Of a DNA stretch of 64,000 bases, positions 29,632-38,860 are shown one piece after another. The stretch comes from Pseudomonas triclosanedens (GTDB taxonomy: Bacteria > Pseudomonadota > Gammaproteobacteria > Pseudomonadales > Pseudomonadaceae). The stretch covers positions 3,337,001 to 3,401,000 of the forward strand of contig NZ_CP113432.1 of NCBI RefSeq assembly GCF_026686735.1. Reading direction: 5' to 3'. Both the position numbers and the translations under genes were made by a program. Each line of letters begins with the position of its first letter. The first letter of the stretch is position 1. The notes under the pieces were generated by a model that saw only the letters and a program-made list of their open reading frames with translations, made no database searches and was not told where the DNA came from.

Positions 29632-30381
29632 ATGGCCGAACTACTCCCGCTCTCCCCCGTTCCACTGTACAGCCAGCTCAAGGAGCTGCTGCGCACCCGC
29701 ATTCTCGACGGCACCTATCCGCCGCACAGCCGCATGCCCTCGGAGTCCGAGCTGGGCAAGTTCTTCGAGGTCAGCCGCATCACCGTTCGCCAGGCACTTG
29801 GCGACCTGCAGAAGGAAGGGCTGATCTTCAAGATCCACGGCAAGGGCACTTTCGTCGCCAAGCCCAAGGCGTTCCAGAACGTCAGCACCCTGCAAGGCCT
29901 GGGTGAATCCATGAGCCAGCGCGGCTATGAAGTGATCAACCGTCTGCGCAGCTTCAAGGTGGTGCCGGCCAGCGCGCAGGTGGCCGAACGCCTGCAACTG
30001 GCCGAGGGCGACAGCGTGGTGGAAATCAAGCGCGCGCGCCTGGTCAACCGCGAACTGGTGTCCCTGGAGATCACCTACCTGCCGGAAGCCGTCGGCCGCC
30101 GGCTGGAAAAGGCCGACCTGGTCAGCCGCGACATCTTCCTGATCCTGGAGAACGACTGCGCCCTGCCCCTGGGCCATGCCGACCTGGCCATCGACGCCAT
30201 CCTCGCCGACGCCGAACTGGCCCGAGCGCTGGAGCTGGAAGAAGGCTCGCCGGTCATGCGCATCGAGCGCCTGACCCACACCGCCGACGGCCAGCCGCTG
30301 GACTACGAACACCTCTATTACCGTGGCGATGCCTTCCAGTACCGCCTGCGCATCGACCGCCACAAGGGCCCCCAAGCATGA
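29632..30381 (+). CDS. GntR/HutC-family transcriptional regulator
   Basis: This 249-residue protein has a GntR winged helix at residues 10-75 (MPSESELGKFFEVSRITVRQ) and a UTRA ligand-binding domain after it (SLEITYLPEAVGRRLEKADL). Its stop overlaps the ATG of the flavoprotein gene (ATGA at 30378), so it is the first gene of the operon and very likely its local, ligand-controlled repressor. Confidence 0.92.
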   Translation: MAELLPLSPVPLYSQLKELLRTRILDGTYPPHSRMPSESELGKFFEVSRITVRQALGDLQKEGLIFKIHGKGTFVAKPKAFQNVSTLQGLGESMSQRGYEVINRLRSFKVVPASAQVAERLQLAEGDSVVEIKRARLVNRELVSLEITYLPEAVGRRLEKADLVSRDIFLILENDCALPLGHADLAIDAILADAELARALELEEGSPVMRIERLTHTADGQPLDYEHLYYRGDAFQYRLRIDRHKGPQA

Positions 30382-32165
30382 GCCGATTCGAGATTCCCGC
30401 AGACAAGGAACTGGACTACGACATCGTGGTGATCGGTGGCGGCACCGCCGGGCCGATGGCTGCGATCAAGGCCAAGGAGGCCAACCGCGAGCTGCGCGTG
30501 CTGCTGGTGGACAAGGCCAACGTCAAGCGCAGCGGCGCCATCAGCATGGGCATGGACGGCCTGAACAACGCCATCATTCCCGGCCACGCCACGCCCGAGC
30601 AGTACACCAAGGAAATCACCGTCGCCAACGACGGCATCGTCAACCAGGCGGCGGTATATGCCTACGCCACCCATAGCTTCGAGACCCTGCAGCAACTGGA
30701 CCGCTGGGGCGTGAAGTTCGAGAAGGACGAGGTTGGCGACTACGCGGTGAAGAAGGTCCACCACATGGGCGCCTACGTGCTGCCGATGCCCGAGGGCCAC
30801 GACATCAAGAAGGTGCTGTATCGCCAGCTCAAGCGGGCGCGCATCGAGATCACCAACCGCCTGGTCGCCACCCGCCTGCTCACCGATGCCGACGGGGCGG
30901 TCAACGGCCTGCTCGGCTTCGACTGCCGCACCGCGCAATTCCAGGTGATCCGCGCCAAGGCCGTGGTGCTCGCCTGCGGTGCCGCCGGGCGCCTGGGCCT
31001 GCCTTCGTCCGGCTACCTGATGGGTACCTACGAGAACCCGACAAACGCCGGCGACGGCTATGCGATGGCCTACCACGCCGGAGCGGAGCTGGCGAACCTC
31101 GAATGCTTCCAGATCAACCCGCTGATCAAGGACTACAACGGCCCGGCCTGCGCCTACGTCACCGGCCCGCTGGGCGGCTACACCGCCAACAGCAAGGGTG
31201 AGCGCTTCATCGAGTGCGACTACTGGAGCGGCCAGATGATGTGGGAGTTCCACCAGGAACTCGAAGGCGGCAACGGGCCGGTGTTCCTCAAGCTCGACCA
31301 CCTCGCCGAAGAGACCATCCAGACCATCGAGGAAATCCTGCACAGCAACGAACGGCCCAGCCGCGGGCAGTTCCATGCAGGACGCGGCACCGACTATCGC
31401 CAGCAGATGGTGGAGATGCACATCTCCGAGATCGGCTTTTGCTCCGGCCACTCCGCGTCAGGCGTGTGGGTCAACGAGAAGGCCGAGACCAGCGTCAAGG
31501 GCCTGTACTCGGCCGGCGACATGGCCGCGGTGCCGCACAACTACATGCTCGGCGCCTTTACCTACGGCTGGTTCGCCGGCACCAACGCCGCACAGTACGT
31601 GGCCGGGCGCGAGTTCAGCGAGGTAGATCGCGAGCAGGTGGCGCGCGAGCGCGAGCGCATCTTCGCCCCGCTCAAGCGAGAGCACGGCCTGCCGCCGGCG
31701 CAGGTGGAATACAAGCTGCGGCGCATGGTCAACGACTACCTGCAGCCGCCGAAGGTGACGAAGAAGATGGAAATCGGCCTGCAACGCTTCGCCGAGATCG
31801 CCCTAGACCTCGACCAGATGAAGGCCAACAACCCGCACGAACTGATGCGTGCGATGGAGGTCAGCGTGATCCGCGACTGCGCCGAAATGGCCGCCCGCGC
31901 CTCGCTGTTCCGTACCGAAAGCCGCTGGGGCCTCTACCACCACCGCGTCGACTATCCGCAACGCAACGATGCCGATTGGTTCTGCCACGCCCATCTGAAG
32001 AAGGATGCCAACGGCGCCATGACCAGCTTCAAGAAGGCCATCGAGCCCTACCTGATCGCCCTCGACGACGACGAACAACAAGCCTACGAGCGGCTGCGGG
32101 TGAAGCACCAGGCACCGCCGCAAGAACCAGCCGGCCGCTACGACGGCCTGCAAGCGACACGATGA
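30378..32165 (+). CDS. AprA-like FAD flavoprotein (fumarate reductase family)
   Basis: The 595-residue protein belongs to the fumarate reductase / succinate dehydrogenase flavoprotein superfamily: FAD site VVIGGGTAGPMAAIKA near residue 18, then KRSGAISMGMDGLNNA, like the APS reductase alpha subunit. The later motif LYSAGDMAAVPHNYMLGAFT closes the FAD domain, and a helical C-terminal domain follows. With the next gene, a 2[4Fe-4S] ferredoxin, it forms an AprAB-like pair. The gene set lacks sat or other sulfate-reduction genes, so the substrate is probably not APS; an organosulfur compound is possible because of the SsuABC-type transporter. Confidence 0.85.
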   Translation: MSRFEIPADKELDYDIVVIGGGTAGPMAAIKAKEANRELRVLLVDKANVKRSGAISMGMDGLNNAIIPGHATPEQYTKEITVANDGIVNQAAVYAYATHSFETLQQLDRWGVKFEKDEVGDYAVKKVHHMGAYVLPMPEGHDIKKVLYRQLKRARIEITNRLVATRLLTDADGAVNGLLGFDCRTAQFQVIRAKAVVLACGAAGRLGLPSSGYLMGTYENPTNAGDGYAMAYHAGAELANLECFQINPLIKDYNGPACAYVTGPLGGYTANSKGERFIECDYWSGQMMWEFHQELEGGNGPVFLKLDHLAEETIQTIEEILHSNERPSRGQFHAGRGTDYRQQMVEMHISEIGFCSGHSASGVWVNEKAETSVKGLYSAGDMAAVPHNYMLGAFTYGWFAGTNAAQYVAGREFSEVDREQVARERERIFAPLKREHGLPPAQVEYKLRRMVNDYLQPPKVTKKMEIGLQRFAEIALDLDQMKANNPHELMRAMEVSVIRDCAEMAARASLFRTESRWGLYHHRVDYPQRNDADWFCHAHLKKDANGAMTSFKKAIEPYLIALDDDEQQAYERLRVKHQAPPQEPAGRYDGLQATR

Positions 32166-32177
32166 GGACCGCGTGCA

Positions 32178-32423
32178 ATGGCCTACCAACCCCAGGAAAT
32201 CTTCTTCCGCTCCAGCGCCCCGGTGACGGTGGATGCGGACAAGTGCATCGCCGACAAGGGATGCACCGTCTGCGTCGAAGTCTGCCCGATGGACCTGCTG
32301 GCCATCGACCCGACCACCCGCAAGGCCTACATGGCCTTCGACGAATGCTGGTACTGCATGCCCTGCGAGAAGGACTGCCCGACCGGTGCGGTTAAGGTCG
32401 AGATTCCGTACCTGCTGCGTTGA
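32178..32423 (+). CDS. AprB-like 2[4Fe-4S] ferredoxin
   Basis: This 81-residue protein has eight cysteines in two clusters: Cys23, 29, 32, 36 and Cys57, 60, 63, 67. The first spacing (C-x5-C-x2-C-x3-C) and the second (C-x2-C-x2-C-x3-C) match the beta subunit of APS reductase more than ordinary bacterial ferredoxins. It starts 12 bases after the flavoprotein and should pass electrons to or from its FAD in the cytoplasm. Confidence 0.88.
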   Translation: MAYQPQEIFFRSSAPVTVDADKCIADKGCTVCVEVCPMDLLAIDPTTRKAYMAFDECWYCMPCEKDCPTGAVKVEIPYLLR

Positions 32424-32510
32424 GCTATCGCTCTTCCGGATATCGCTGCGTTCCACCCACGATACGGGTGCTTCGCAGGATTGCGCGGAGCCAAGCGATA
32501 GCCATGTCCG
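32424..32510. repeat. REP-like palindromic unit
   Basis: GCTATCGCT at 32424-32432 is repeated inverted as AGCGATAGC at 32494-32502, enclosing TATCGCTGCGTTCCACCCA. A related unit with TATCGCTGCGCTCC is at 59262-59346. This is the usual form of Pseudomonas repetitive extragenic elements. It separates the redox genes from the transporter genes, so it may adjust expression inside the operon. Confidence 0.4.
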
Positions 32511-32624
32511 AACAAGAAATGCCATCCGGCCAACGACCGGACGCCTGATGCACCGCCCCTCGTTTCCCACCGCGCACCAGCGGCGGAGACGACTCCAATA
32601 CTCACGATTCGAGGGGAAACACCC

Positions 32625-34031
32625 ATGACCTTGCGTACCACCCTGGCCGGCCTCGCGCTCGCCATCGCCAGCCTGTCCGCCCATGCGCAGACCATCCGGG
32701 TCGCCATCGGCACCCAGGACACCACCATCAACTGCGCCGCCGGCGGCCTGCTGATCCGCGAACTCGGCCTGCTCGACAAATACCTGCCCCACGACGGCAA
32801 GTACAAGGACGCGCAGTACGACGTGCAATGGAAGAACTTCACCAGCGGCGCGCCGCTGACCAACGAGATGCTCGCCGGCAAGCTGGACTTTGGCGCGATG
32901 GCCGACTTCCCCGGCTCGCTCAACGGCGTTGCCCATGAAGCCGCCGACAAGCGCAGCCTGTTCATCAGCGTGCTTTCGGGCAGCACCCAGGGCAGCGGCA
33001 ACGGCATCGTGGTGCCCGCCTCGTCCAGGGTGCAGTCGCTGGCCGAGCTCAAGGGCCAGACCATCTCCGTGCCGTTCGCTTCCACCGCCCACGGCATGCT
33101 GCTGCGCGCCATCGCCGCCCAGGGTTGGGACCCGGAAAAGGACGTCACCATCATCGCCCAACCGCCGGAAGTCGCCGGCTCCGCGCTGCAGGCCGGAAAG
33201 ATCGCCGCCCACGCCGACTTCGTGCCCTTCGCCGAGCTGTTCGAGAGCCGTGGCTTCGCCCGCAAGATCTACGACGGGTTCCAGGCCAAGGCGCCGACCT
33301 TCCACGGCGCGCTGGTGGAAGCCGACTACGCGCAGCGCTACCCGGAAATCGTCGAGGCTTACCTGCGCGCGACCTACGAAGCCAACCAACTGCTCGCCCG
33401 CGAGCCGGAAAAGTACAGCGAGCTGATCGAGAAAGTCGCCGGCATCCCCGCCGAGGTCAATTATCTGTTCCACGGCCCGCTCGGCCTGCAAACCCGCGAC
33501 CTCACCTGGAAGCCCGAATACCGCCAGGCGGTAGCCACCGCCATCGATACCCTGAAGCTGCTGAAGAAGGCCGACCGCGGGCTGAACGTCGAGCAGTTCG
33601 TCGACGACCGCTACATCCGCGCCGCCTTCAAGGCCGCCGGCGCCAACTACGAGGCAGCACTGAAGAACTACGCGCAGCAACCGCTGCCGGGCAACGACGC
33701 GCTGACCGGCAAGCCCATCGACGATAGCCGCCGTGTGGCGCAGATCTGGGTACGCGGCGAGCCGCAGGTGCGCAGCTATGCCTCGGCCAGCGAGGCGCTG
33801 GGCCAACTGGCCGAACTCAAGCGAGCAGGCAAGGACATCCGTGCGGTGTACGCCCAGGCCAGCGACAGCGGCATCAAGCTGCTCGCCGCCCAGGCCTGGT
33901 TCGTTCGCGGTAGCGATGGCTCGCTGGATGCCTTCCTGTTGCGCGAGCAGGCCGACGCCTTCGCTCGCCAACACGGTGGCGAAGTAGCGGACTTCGCCTC
34001 CGCCAGCCAGCAGGCCGTGGCCAGCCGCTGA
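32625..34031 (+). CDS. SsuA/TauA-type binding protein with C-terminal NosL-like domain
   Basis: The 468-residue precursor has a Sec signal peptide (cleavage after AHA, about residue 21), then a periplasmic NMT1/SsuA-type ligand-binding domain of about 310 residues. The last 130 residues are extra for this family. They contain GKDIRAVYAQASDSGIKLLA, AQAWFVRGSDGS and FARQHGGEVADFASA, which closely follow the pattern of NosL, the periplasmic copper chaperone. The Cys and Met ligands of NosL are not evident, so the domain may have another role. It leads the importer part of the operon. Confidence 0.82.
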   Translation: MTLRTTLAGLALAIASLSAHAQTIRVAIGTQDTTINCAAGGLLIRELGLLDKYLPHDGKYKDAQYDVQWKNFTSGAPLTNEMLAGKLDFGAMADFPGSLNGVAHEAADKRSLFISVLSGSTQGSGNGIVVPASSRVQSLAELKGQTISVPFASTAHGMLLRAIAAQGWDPEKDVTIIAQPPEVAGSALQAGKIAAHADFVPFAELFESRGFARKIYDGFQAKAPTFHGALVEADYAQRYPEIVEAYLRATYEANQLLAREPEKYSELIEKVAGIPAEVNYLFHGPLGLQTRDLTWKPEYRQAVATAIDTLKLLKKADRGLNVEQFVDDRYIRAAFKAAGANYEAALKNYAQQPLPGNDALTGKPIDDSRRVAQIWVRGEPQVRSYASASEALGQLAELKRAGKDIRAVYAQASDSGIKLLAAQAWFVRGSDGSLDAFLLREQADAFARQHGGEVADFASASQQAVASR

Positions 34032-34080
34032 ACCGAGGACCAGCCCCGGCGCCCGCGCCGGGGCTGGCGGAGACAAGCCG

Positions 34081-34869
34081 ATGAACACCACTACCCTCAC
34101 CCGCTGGAGCCTGCGCCTGGCCTCGCTGCTGCTTTGCCTTGCGCTGTGGCAGCTACTCAGCGCCCGCCACGTCAACCTCGGCGTCATCACCTTCGCCAAT
34201 GTGCCCGGCCCGCGCGAGGTACTGGACGCCGCCTGGAACCTCGCGCAATCGAGCAAGCTCGGCCGCCACCTGGGCAGCAGCCTGTTGCGCGTGCTCGCCG
34301 GCTACCTGCTGGCTGCCTTCGCCGGCATCCTCCTCGGGCTGCTCATCGGCCGAGGCCGATGGGCGCGCGACAGCCTGCTGCCGCCGCTGGAAGTGCTGCG
34401 GCCGATCCCGGCGGTGGCGTGGATTCCGCTGGCGATCCTGATGTTCCCCAGTTCCGAGCTGTCGATGATCTTCATCACCTTCACCGGCGCCCTGTTCCCC
34501 ATCCTGCTCAACACCATCCACGGTGTCGAGGCGCTCGACCCGCGCCTGCTCGCCTCAACCCGCAGCCTGGGTGCCGGCCGCCTGGCGCTGCTGCGCGAAG
34601 TGGTCCTGCCGGGCGCCGCGCCAAGCATCGTCACCGGCCTTGCCATCGGCATGGGCACCTCGTGGTTCTGCCTGGTGACCGCCGAGATGATCTCCGGGCA
34701 ATGGGGCATCGGCTACTACACCTGGGAGTCCTACACCTTGCAGAACTACCCCGATATCGTCGTCGGCATGCTGCTCATCGGCGTGCTCGGCATGGCCAGC
34801 AGCCTGCTGGTGCGCCAGCTCGGCGCCCTCGCCACGCCCTGGCAGCGCCGGGCCGGAGGCAAGCCATGA
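34081..34869 (+). CDS. ABC transporter permease, SsuC/TauC type
   Basis: The 262-residue inner-membrane protein has about six helices and the EAA loop that binds the ATPase (ALDPRLLASTRSLGAGRLAL). It belongs to the sulfonate / taurine / nitrate permease group. Its last bases overlap the ATPase gene (ATGA at 34866). Confidence 0.92.
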   Translation: MNTTTLTRWSLRLASLLLCLALWQLLSARHVNLGVITFANVPGPREVLDAAWNLAQSSKLGRHLGSSLLRVLAGYLLAAFAGILLGLLIGRGRWARDSLLPPLEVLRPIPAVAWIPLAILMFPSSELSMIFITFTGALFPILLNTIHGVEALDPRLLASTRSLGAGRLALLREVVLPGAAPSIVTGLAIGMGTSWFCLVTAEMISGQWGIGYYTWESYTLQNYPDIVVGMLLIGVLGMASSLLVRQLGALATPWQRRAGGKP

Positions 34870-35717
34870 GCCTGCCCGCCAGCGCACCGGGGCGCGTGCG
34901 CGTCGACGGCCTGTCGATCCACCTGGGAACCGGCCACGAGACGTTCGAGGCCGTGCAGTCCCTGAGTTTCAACCTTGAGCCGGGCGAGTTCGTCTGCGTG
35001 CTCGGTCCTTCCGGCTGCGGCAAGTCCACGCTGCTTGGCGCCCTTGCCGGCCATCTGGCCCCCAGCGGCGGCTATCTGGAAGTGGACGGCAGTGCCGTCG
35101 CCGGCCCCTCGCCGGAACGCGGCATGGTGTTCCAGCACCACACTCTGCTGCCCTGGCGGCGGGTGCGCGACAACGTCGCCTTCGGCCTGAAGATGCGTGG
35201 CGTGCCGCGCGCCGAACGCAACCGCCGGGCGGATGAGCTGCTCAAGCTGGTCGGCCTGTCCGGCTTCGCCGAGCACTGGCCGTCGCAGCTCTCCGGCGGC
35301 ATGCAGCAGCGCGTGGAAATCGCCCGCGTACTGATCAACCAGCCATGCCTGCTGCTCATGGACGAACCTTTCGGCGCCCTGGACGCACAGACGAGGATGA
35401 TGATGCAGGAGCTGCTGCTGGATATCTGGACGCGTCTGCGCACCAGCGTGCTGTTCGTCACCCATGACATCGACGAGGCGTTGTTCCTCGCCGACCGCAT
35501 CCTGGTGATGAGCCCGCGTCCCGGACGCATCCTCGAAGACATCCGCCTCGACTTCCCGCGCCCGCGTCACGCCGACCTGCTCACCAGCCCGGAATTCTCG
35601 CGCCTCAAGCGCCACTGCCTGGAACTGCTGCGCCACGAAGAAGGCCGCCAGTTGCCAAGGCTGACGCCCCTGGGCCTGCCCATCAACGAAAACACCCGAC
35701 CGCGATTCGCCATATGA
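34866..35717 (+). CDS. ABC transporter ATP-binding protein, SsuB/TauB type
   Basis: The 283-residue protein has Walker A (LGPSGCGKST), the signature LSGGMQQR and Walker B (LLLMDEPFGALDAQT), plus the H-loop THDIDEA. The start is the ATG at 34866 inside the permease stop; the open frame to 34134 is a shadow. It powers the importer from the cytoplasm. The stop overlaps the HEAT gene (ATGA at 35714). Confidence 0.93.
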   Translation: MSLPASAPGRVRVDGLSIHLGTGHETFEAVQSLSFNLEPGEFVCVLGPSGCGKSTLLGALAGHLAPSGGYLEVDGSAVAGPSPERGMVFQHHTLLPWRRVRDNVAFGLKMRGVPRAERNRRADELLKLVGLSGFAEHWPSQLSGGMQQRVEIARVLINQPCLLLMDEPFGALDAQTRMMMQELLLDIWTRLRTSVLFVTHDIDEALFLADRILVMSPRPGRILEDIRLDFPRPRHADLLTSPEFSRLKRHCLELLRHEEGRQLPRLTPLGLPINENTRPRFAI

Positions 35718-36685
35718 CCCAGCACACTCTCAGCACCGACAACCCCGACATCCTCGCCCTGCAGCCACGCCTGCGGGACGCCGACGCCAGCGTGCGGCGC
35801 ATCGCTCTGATCGAGCTGGCGGACCTGGAAGACCCCGATGGCCTGCCCTGGCTCACCCACGCGCTGAACCTCGATGACGCCGCCAGCGTCCGCACCGAGG
35901 CCGCGCGGCTACTGGAAGCCTGGGAAGAGCCGGAGGTGGTGGACGCGCTCTGCCATGCCCTGGCCGATAGCGACGACGAAGTGCGCGCAGCAGCAGCCCA
36001 GAGTCTGAGCGAACTCAAGACCTGCCAAGCCGGTCTGCGCCTGCTGCCCTGGACCACTCACCCCGACAGCTTCGTGCGCCGCAGTGCACTGCGCGCCCTG
36101 CGCGAACTACGCCTGGAAGACGCCGCCGAACCGGCGCTGAGCGCCCTGCAAGACCCCGACGCCGGCGTTCGCCGCGAAGCCGTAGGCATTCTCGGCTGGC
36201 TCAAGCGCACCGATGCGCTGCCACACCTGGCGCGCATGACCTGTGACGACCCGGATGCCGACGTGCGCCGCGCCGCCGTCGGCGCGCTGGGCCTGGCCAT
36301 CGACGCCAGCGTGCTGCCGGCACTGCGCGCGGCACTGGTCGACCCGGCCTGGCAGGTGCGCGAGGAAGCCGCCGGCACCCTTGGCAAGCTGGCCCTGGCG
36401 GAAGCCGGCGAGGCGCTGATCCAGGCACTGGGTGACGACTTCTGGCAGGTCCGCCTACGCGCGGCCCGCTCCCTGGGCCGGCTACGTCATCGGCCAGCGC
36501 TGGCGGGCTTGCAGGTGGTGCTCGGTCACGCCATCAGCAACCTGCGCAAGGAAGCGGCGCTGGCACTCGGCGAGCTGGGCTGCGTCGAGGCGGTCGAAGC
36601 CCTGCGCGAAGCTGTGGACGATGGCGACCCGGAGGTGCGCAAGGCGGTACGCATCGCCCTGGCGCAACTGGGGCAACCGGTGTGA
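35714..36685 (+). CDS. HEAT-repeat protein
   Basis: This 323-residue protein is made of about nine 31-residue helical repeats of the HEAT/PBS-lyase type, e.g. RRAAVGALGLAIDASVLPAL and VRLRAARSLGRLRHRPALAG. Such proteins bind partner proteins, and relatives help attach bilins or assemble cofactors. Because it overlaps the ATPase and DUF971 genes, it probably serves the AprAB-like enzyme, perhaps in maturation. Confidence 0.85.
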   Translation: MTQHTLSTDNPDILALQPRLRDADASVRRIALIELADLEDPDGLPWLTHALNLDDAASVRTEAARLLEAWEEPEVVDALCHALADSDDEVRAAAAQSLSELKTCQAGLRLLPWTTHPDSFVRRSALRALRELRLEDAAEPALSALQDPDAGVRREAVGILGWLKRTDALPHLARMTCDDPDADVRRAAVGALGLAIDASVLPALRAALVDPAWQVREEAAGTLGKLALAEAGEALIQALGDDFWQVRLRAARSLGRLRHRPALAGLQVVLGHAISNLRKEAALALGELGCVEAVEALREAVDDGDPEVRKAVRIALAQLGQPV

Positions 36686-36984
36686 ACGCGCCGGTCGCCC
36701 TGCAACGCCGCAGTGCGGCAGGCACGCTGCGTATCCAGTGGGAGGATGGTAGCGAGCAGTACATCGCCATTGCCCGCCTGCGTGGGGCCTGCCCCTGCTC
36801 GCAATGCCGGGCGGCGCGCCTGCGCGGGCGGATCGACGTGGTTGCCGCCGGGGTCGGCCTGGATGCCATGCACCTGCAGGGCTACGGTGTGCAACTGGTC
36901 TTCGACGATGGCCACGATCGCGGCATCTATCCCTGGGAGTATCTGCGTGGCCTCACTGGTGAGGCCCGCGCGGACGCCAACTAG
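36682..36984 (+). CDS. DUF971 protein
   Basis: This 100-residue protein starts with GTG inside the HEAT stop (GTGA). It is a stand-alone DUF971 domain, the N-terminal domain of gamma-butyrobetaine hydroxylase, with LRIQWEDGSEQYIAIARLRG, a cysteine cluster CPCSQC and GIYPWEYLRGL. In hydroxylases this domain binds zinc. DUF971 genes often lie near Fe-S cluster or cofactor genes, which fits the end of this operon. Confidence 0.85.
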   Translation: MNAPVALQRRSAAGTLRIQWEDGSEQYIAIARLRGACPCSQCRAARLRGRIDVVAAGVGLDAMHLQGYGVQLVFDDGHDRGIYPWEYLRGLTGEARADAN

Positions 36985-37043
36985 CGGCGGCGGGCAGCAA
37001 CTACGCTTGCTGCGTGTCCCTGTTGCCGTCGAGCGCCGTCATC

Positions 37044-37395
37044 ATGAACGAACCGGAAATACCCTCGCTGGACAATGACATCTGCGTCCACATCTTCTCT
37101 GTCTCGGCCACGATGGTCGGGGGTCTGCCTGACGGTCATCGGCATCATCCGGGTGCTACTGACCTTGCGTCAGCAGGATCTGATCATCGACGACCTGGTG
37201 GCGATCAACATGATGTTCTACGTGGTGTCGGCGTTCTGCGCCTACTGGAGCCTGCGCGTGCACCGCATCCATCGCACCCGGCGCGGGCAACTGATGATGC
37301 ACGTCGCCGACAGCGTATTCCTCAGCGCACTGCTGTTCACGGCGGTCAACGCCGGCATCATCACCTGGATGGTGACGCTGACGCCGACCGCCTGA
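37044..37395 (+). pseudogene. Small membrane protein gene with frameshift
   Basis: A protein starting MNEPEIPSLDNDICVHIFSV runs from 37044, but a run of five G at 37119-37123 throws it out of frame. With one G less it continues as VCLTVIGIIRVLLTLRQQDL to TGA at 37395, about 116 residues with three membrane helices, as in a Pseudomonas family of small inner-membrane proteins. It is either a real inactivating mutation or a sequencing error in the G run. Confidence 0.65.
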
Positions 37396-37398
37396 GCC

Positions 37399-37827
37399 TC
37401 AGCCCTTGTGCGCCGCCAGGTACGGCGCAAGACGCCGGCCCATCTCGGCGCCGAGGGCTTGCAGGCCGCTGAGCGGACGCACCATCACCTCGAACTCGAC
37501 GATACGGCCCTGCTCGTCGAAGCGGATCAGATCGATACCCTTCAGCTCGCGGTCGCCCACGCGCGCGCTGAACTCCAGCACCACGCTCAGGCCGTCGCCG
37601 GTCGCCAATTCGCGGTGGTAGCGGAAGTCCTCGAAGACCTGGATCACGGTGTTGAGGATAGTCGCCACCACCGGCGCGCCAGGGTACGGAGTGTGCGCCA
37701 TCGGCGAACGGAATACGGCCTTGGGGTCCAGCAGCGCGGGCAAGGCGCCGAGGTCGCGATTGGCGACCATCTCGTGCCAGCGCTGCAGGGACTGGGCGGC
37801 GGCGGGTTGCAGTTTGAGTTCCGGCAT
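37399..37827 (-). CDS. NTF2-like (SnoaL-type) protein
   Basis: The 142-residue protein has the NTF2-like pattern: LQRWHEMVANRDLGALPALL, then FRSPMAHTPYPG and a later strand RIVEFEVMVRPLSGL. Such cone-shaped proteins bind small ligands or isomerise them. The stop is four bases from the stop of the frameshifted membrane gene, so the two are convergent. Ligand unknown. Confidence 0.75.
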   Translation of the reverse strand: MPELKLQPAAAQSLQRWHEMVANRDLGALPALLDPKAVFRSPMAHTPYPGAPVVATILNTVIQVFEDFRYHRELATGDGLSVVLEFSARVGDRELKGIDLIRFDEQGRIVEFEVMVRPLSGLQALGAEMGRRLAPYLAAHKG

Positions 37828-38283
37828 TGGAAGGCTCCAGGCTGTGGTCGGCGAGCGGTCGCGGCGCCAAGTGCGGGCATCGGCGTGCCCTGTCCGGACC
37901 CAAGATAGTGAGACGCACCGGGGCGCTCAATGATCGTAAATGACCAATCACTGATCGCACTGCACACCTGAGGAACTGCCGCCCGTCCGAACGACAGCCT
38001 GCTGGCGGGCATCGGCAACGCCCGATGGCCCCCGCACAGCCACGCCGAGCACGCTTGGCTATTGCCACGCGCCTGCATATGCAGGAATGCTCGTTGACAG
38101 TCCGGCGGCGGTTAAGTGTCATGGCGATTCATACAGGCAAATGGCGTTGCCGGCGGACAATGCGATTCCGCGCATCCACAACGGTGCACCCGGCTCTGCC
38201 GCGATGACGAAGACGCAAGAACCGGCGACCTCGGCGTCGCCCCCCGGACGTTCATTGCTTCATCGACACAGGAGATGCCGGCG
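37828..38283. other. Divergent intergenic region
   Basis: No supported gene lies in these 456 bases. TTGACA at 38094-38099 could be a -35 box for the plus-strand gene at 38284, but no clear -10 box stands at the right distance. The rest is GC-rich with no repeat that I could identify. Confidence 0.35.
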
Positions 38284-38697
38284 ATGTTGAACCAGGCAGC
38301 CCGGAATACCCCGGAAGTCGATATCGACGATCAGTTCTTCCTCGCCTTCGAGATCCAGGTCCTGCAAAAGGCTCTGCCGGCGTTCGAAGAAGCCTCCCGC
38401 TTCGCCCGCGACCGAGGCTTGCGCTGTAGCGTGGAACTGATTACCAACGCCGATGGCCACCCCGAACTGAGTCTGCTCGCCAGGCAGCGCGACGATCTGC
38501 CGGATAGCTGTTACCGGCTCATCGCCGATCCCCATACCCAGGGCATCATTCACGAAGAGTTCACCGCGGTGAGCCGGCGCACACGCCGCCAGACGAGCCT
38601 GCTCTCGTCGCTCAACGGACGAATGCTGGAGCTGCAACTGGCAGCGTTCTTCATGCACTCGTTCGGTATGCGCCTGGACTACGCGATGGAGCGTTGA
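38284..38697 (+). CDS. Conserved-looking hypothetical protein
   Basis: The 137-residue protein starts at ATG 38284, nine bases after AGGAG; an ATG at 38275 is too close to that site. It is helical at both ends, with DDQFFLAFEIQVLQKALPAF and RMLELQLAAFFMHSFGMRLD. No signal peptide or catalytic motif is seen, and I do not recognise the family. Confidence 0.6.
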   Translation: MLNQAARNTPEVDIDDQFFLAFEIQVLQKALPAFEEASRFARDRGLRCSVELITNADGHPELSLLARQRDDLPDSCYRLIADPHTQGIIHEEFTAVSRRTRRQTSLLSSLNGRMLELQLAAFFMHSFGMRLDYAMER

Positions 38698-38860
38698 CCG
38701 GCTTGCGACTCGCCAGTCGTCGGATCGGTCGGCGCCGGACATGCCGTTCCATCGGAGCAGCCCTGCCAGGAATGATTTATGGCAACGCCGGGACTGCGGG
38801 AACCGCTATCATTGGCGGCCTGTGCGCCGTTTCGTGCGTGTTTCCCGTCGTAGTTCCGCC

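Noticed and set aside
30378..32423. True APS reductase (AprAB) of sulfate reduction
   Set aside because: The pair is AprAB-like, but no ATP sulfurylase, Dsr or Qmo genes are near, and the importer is of the sulfonate type.
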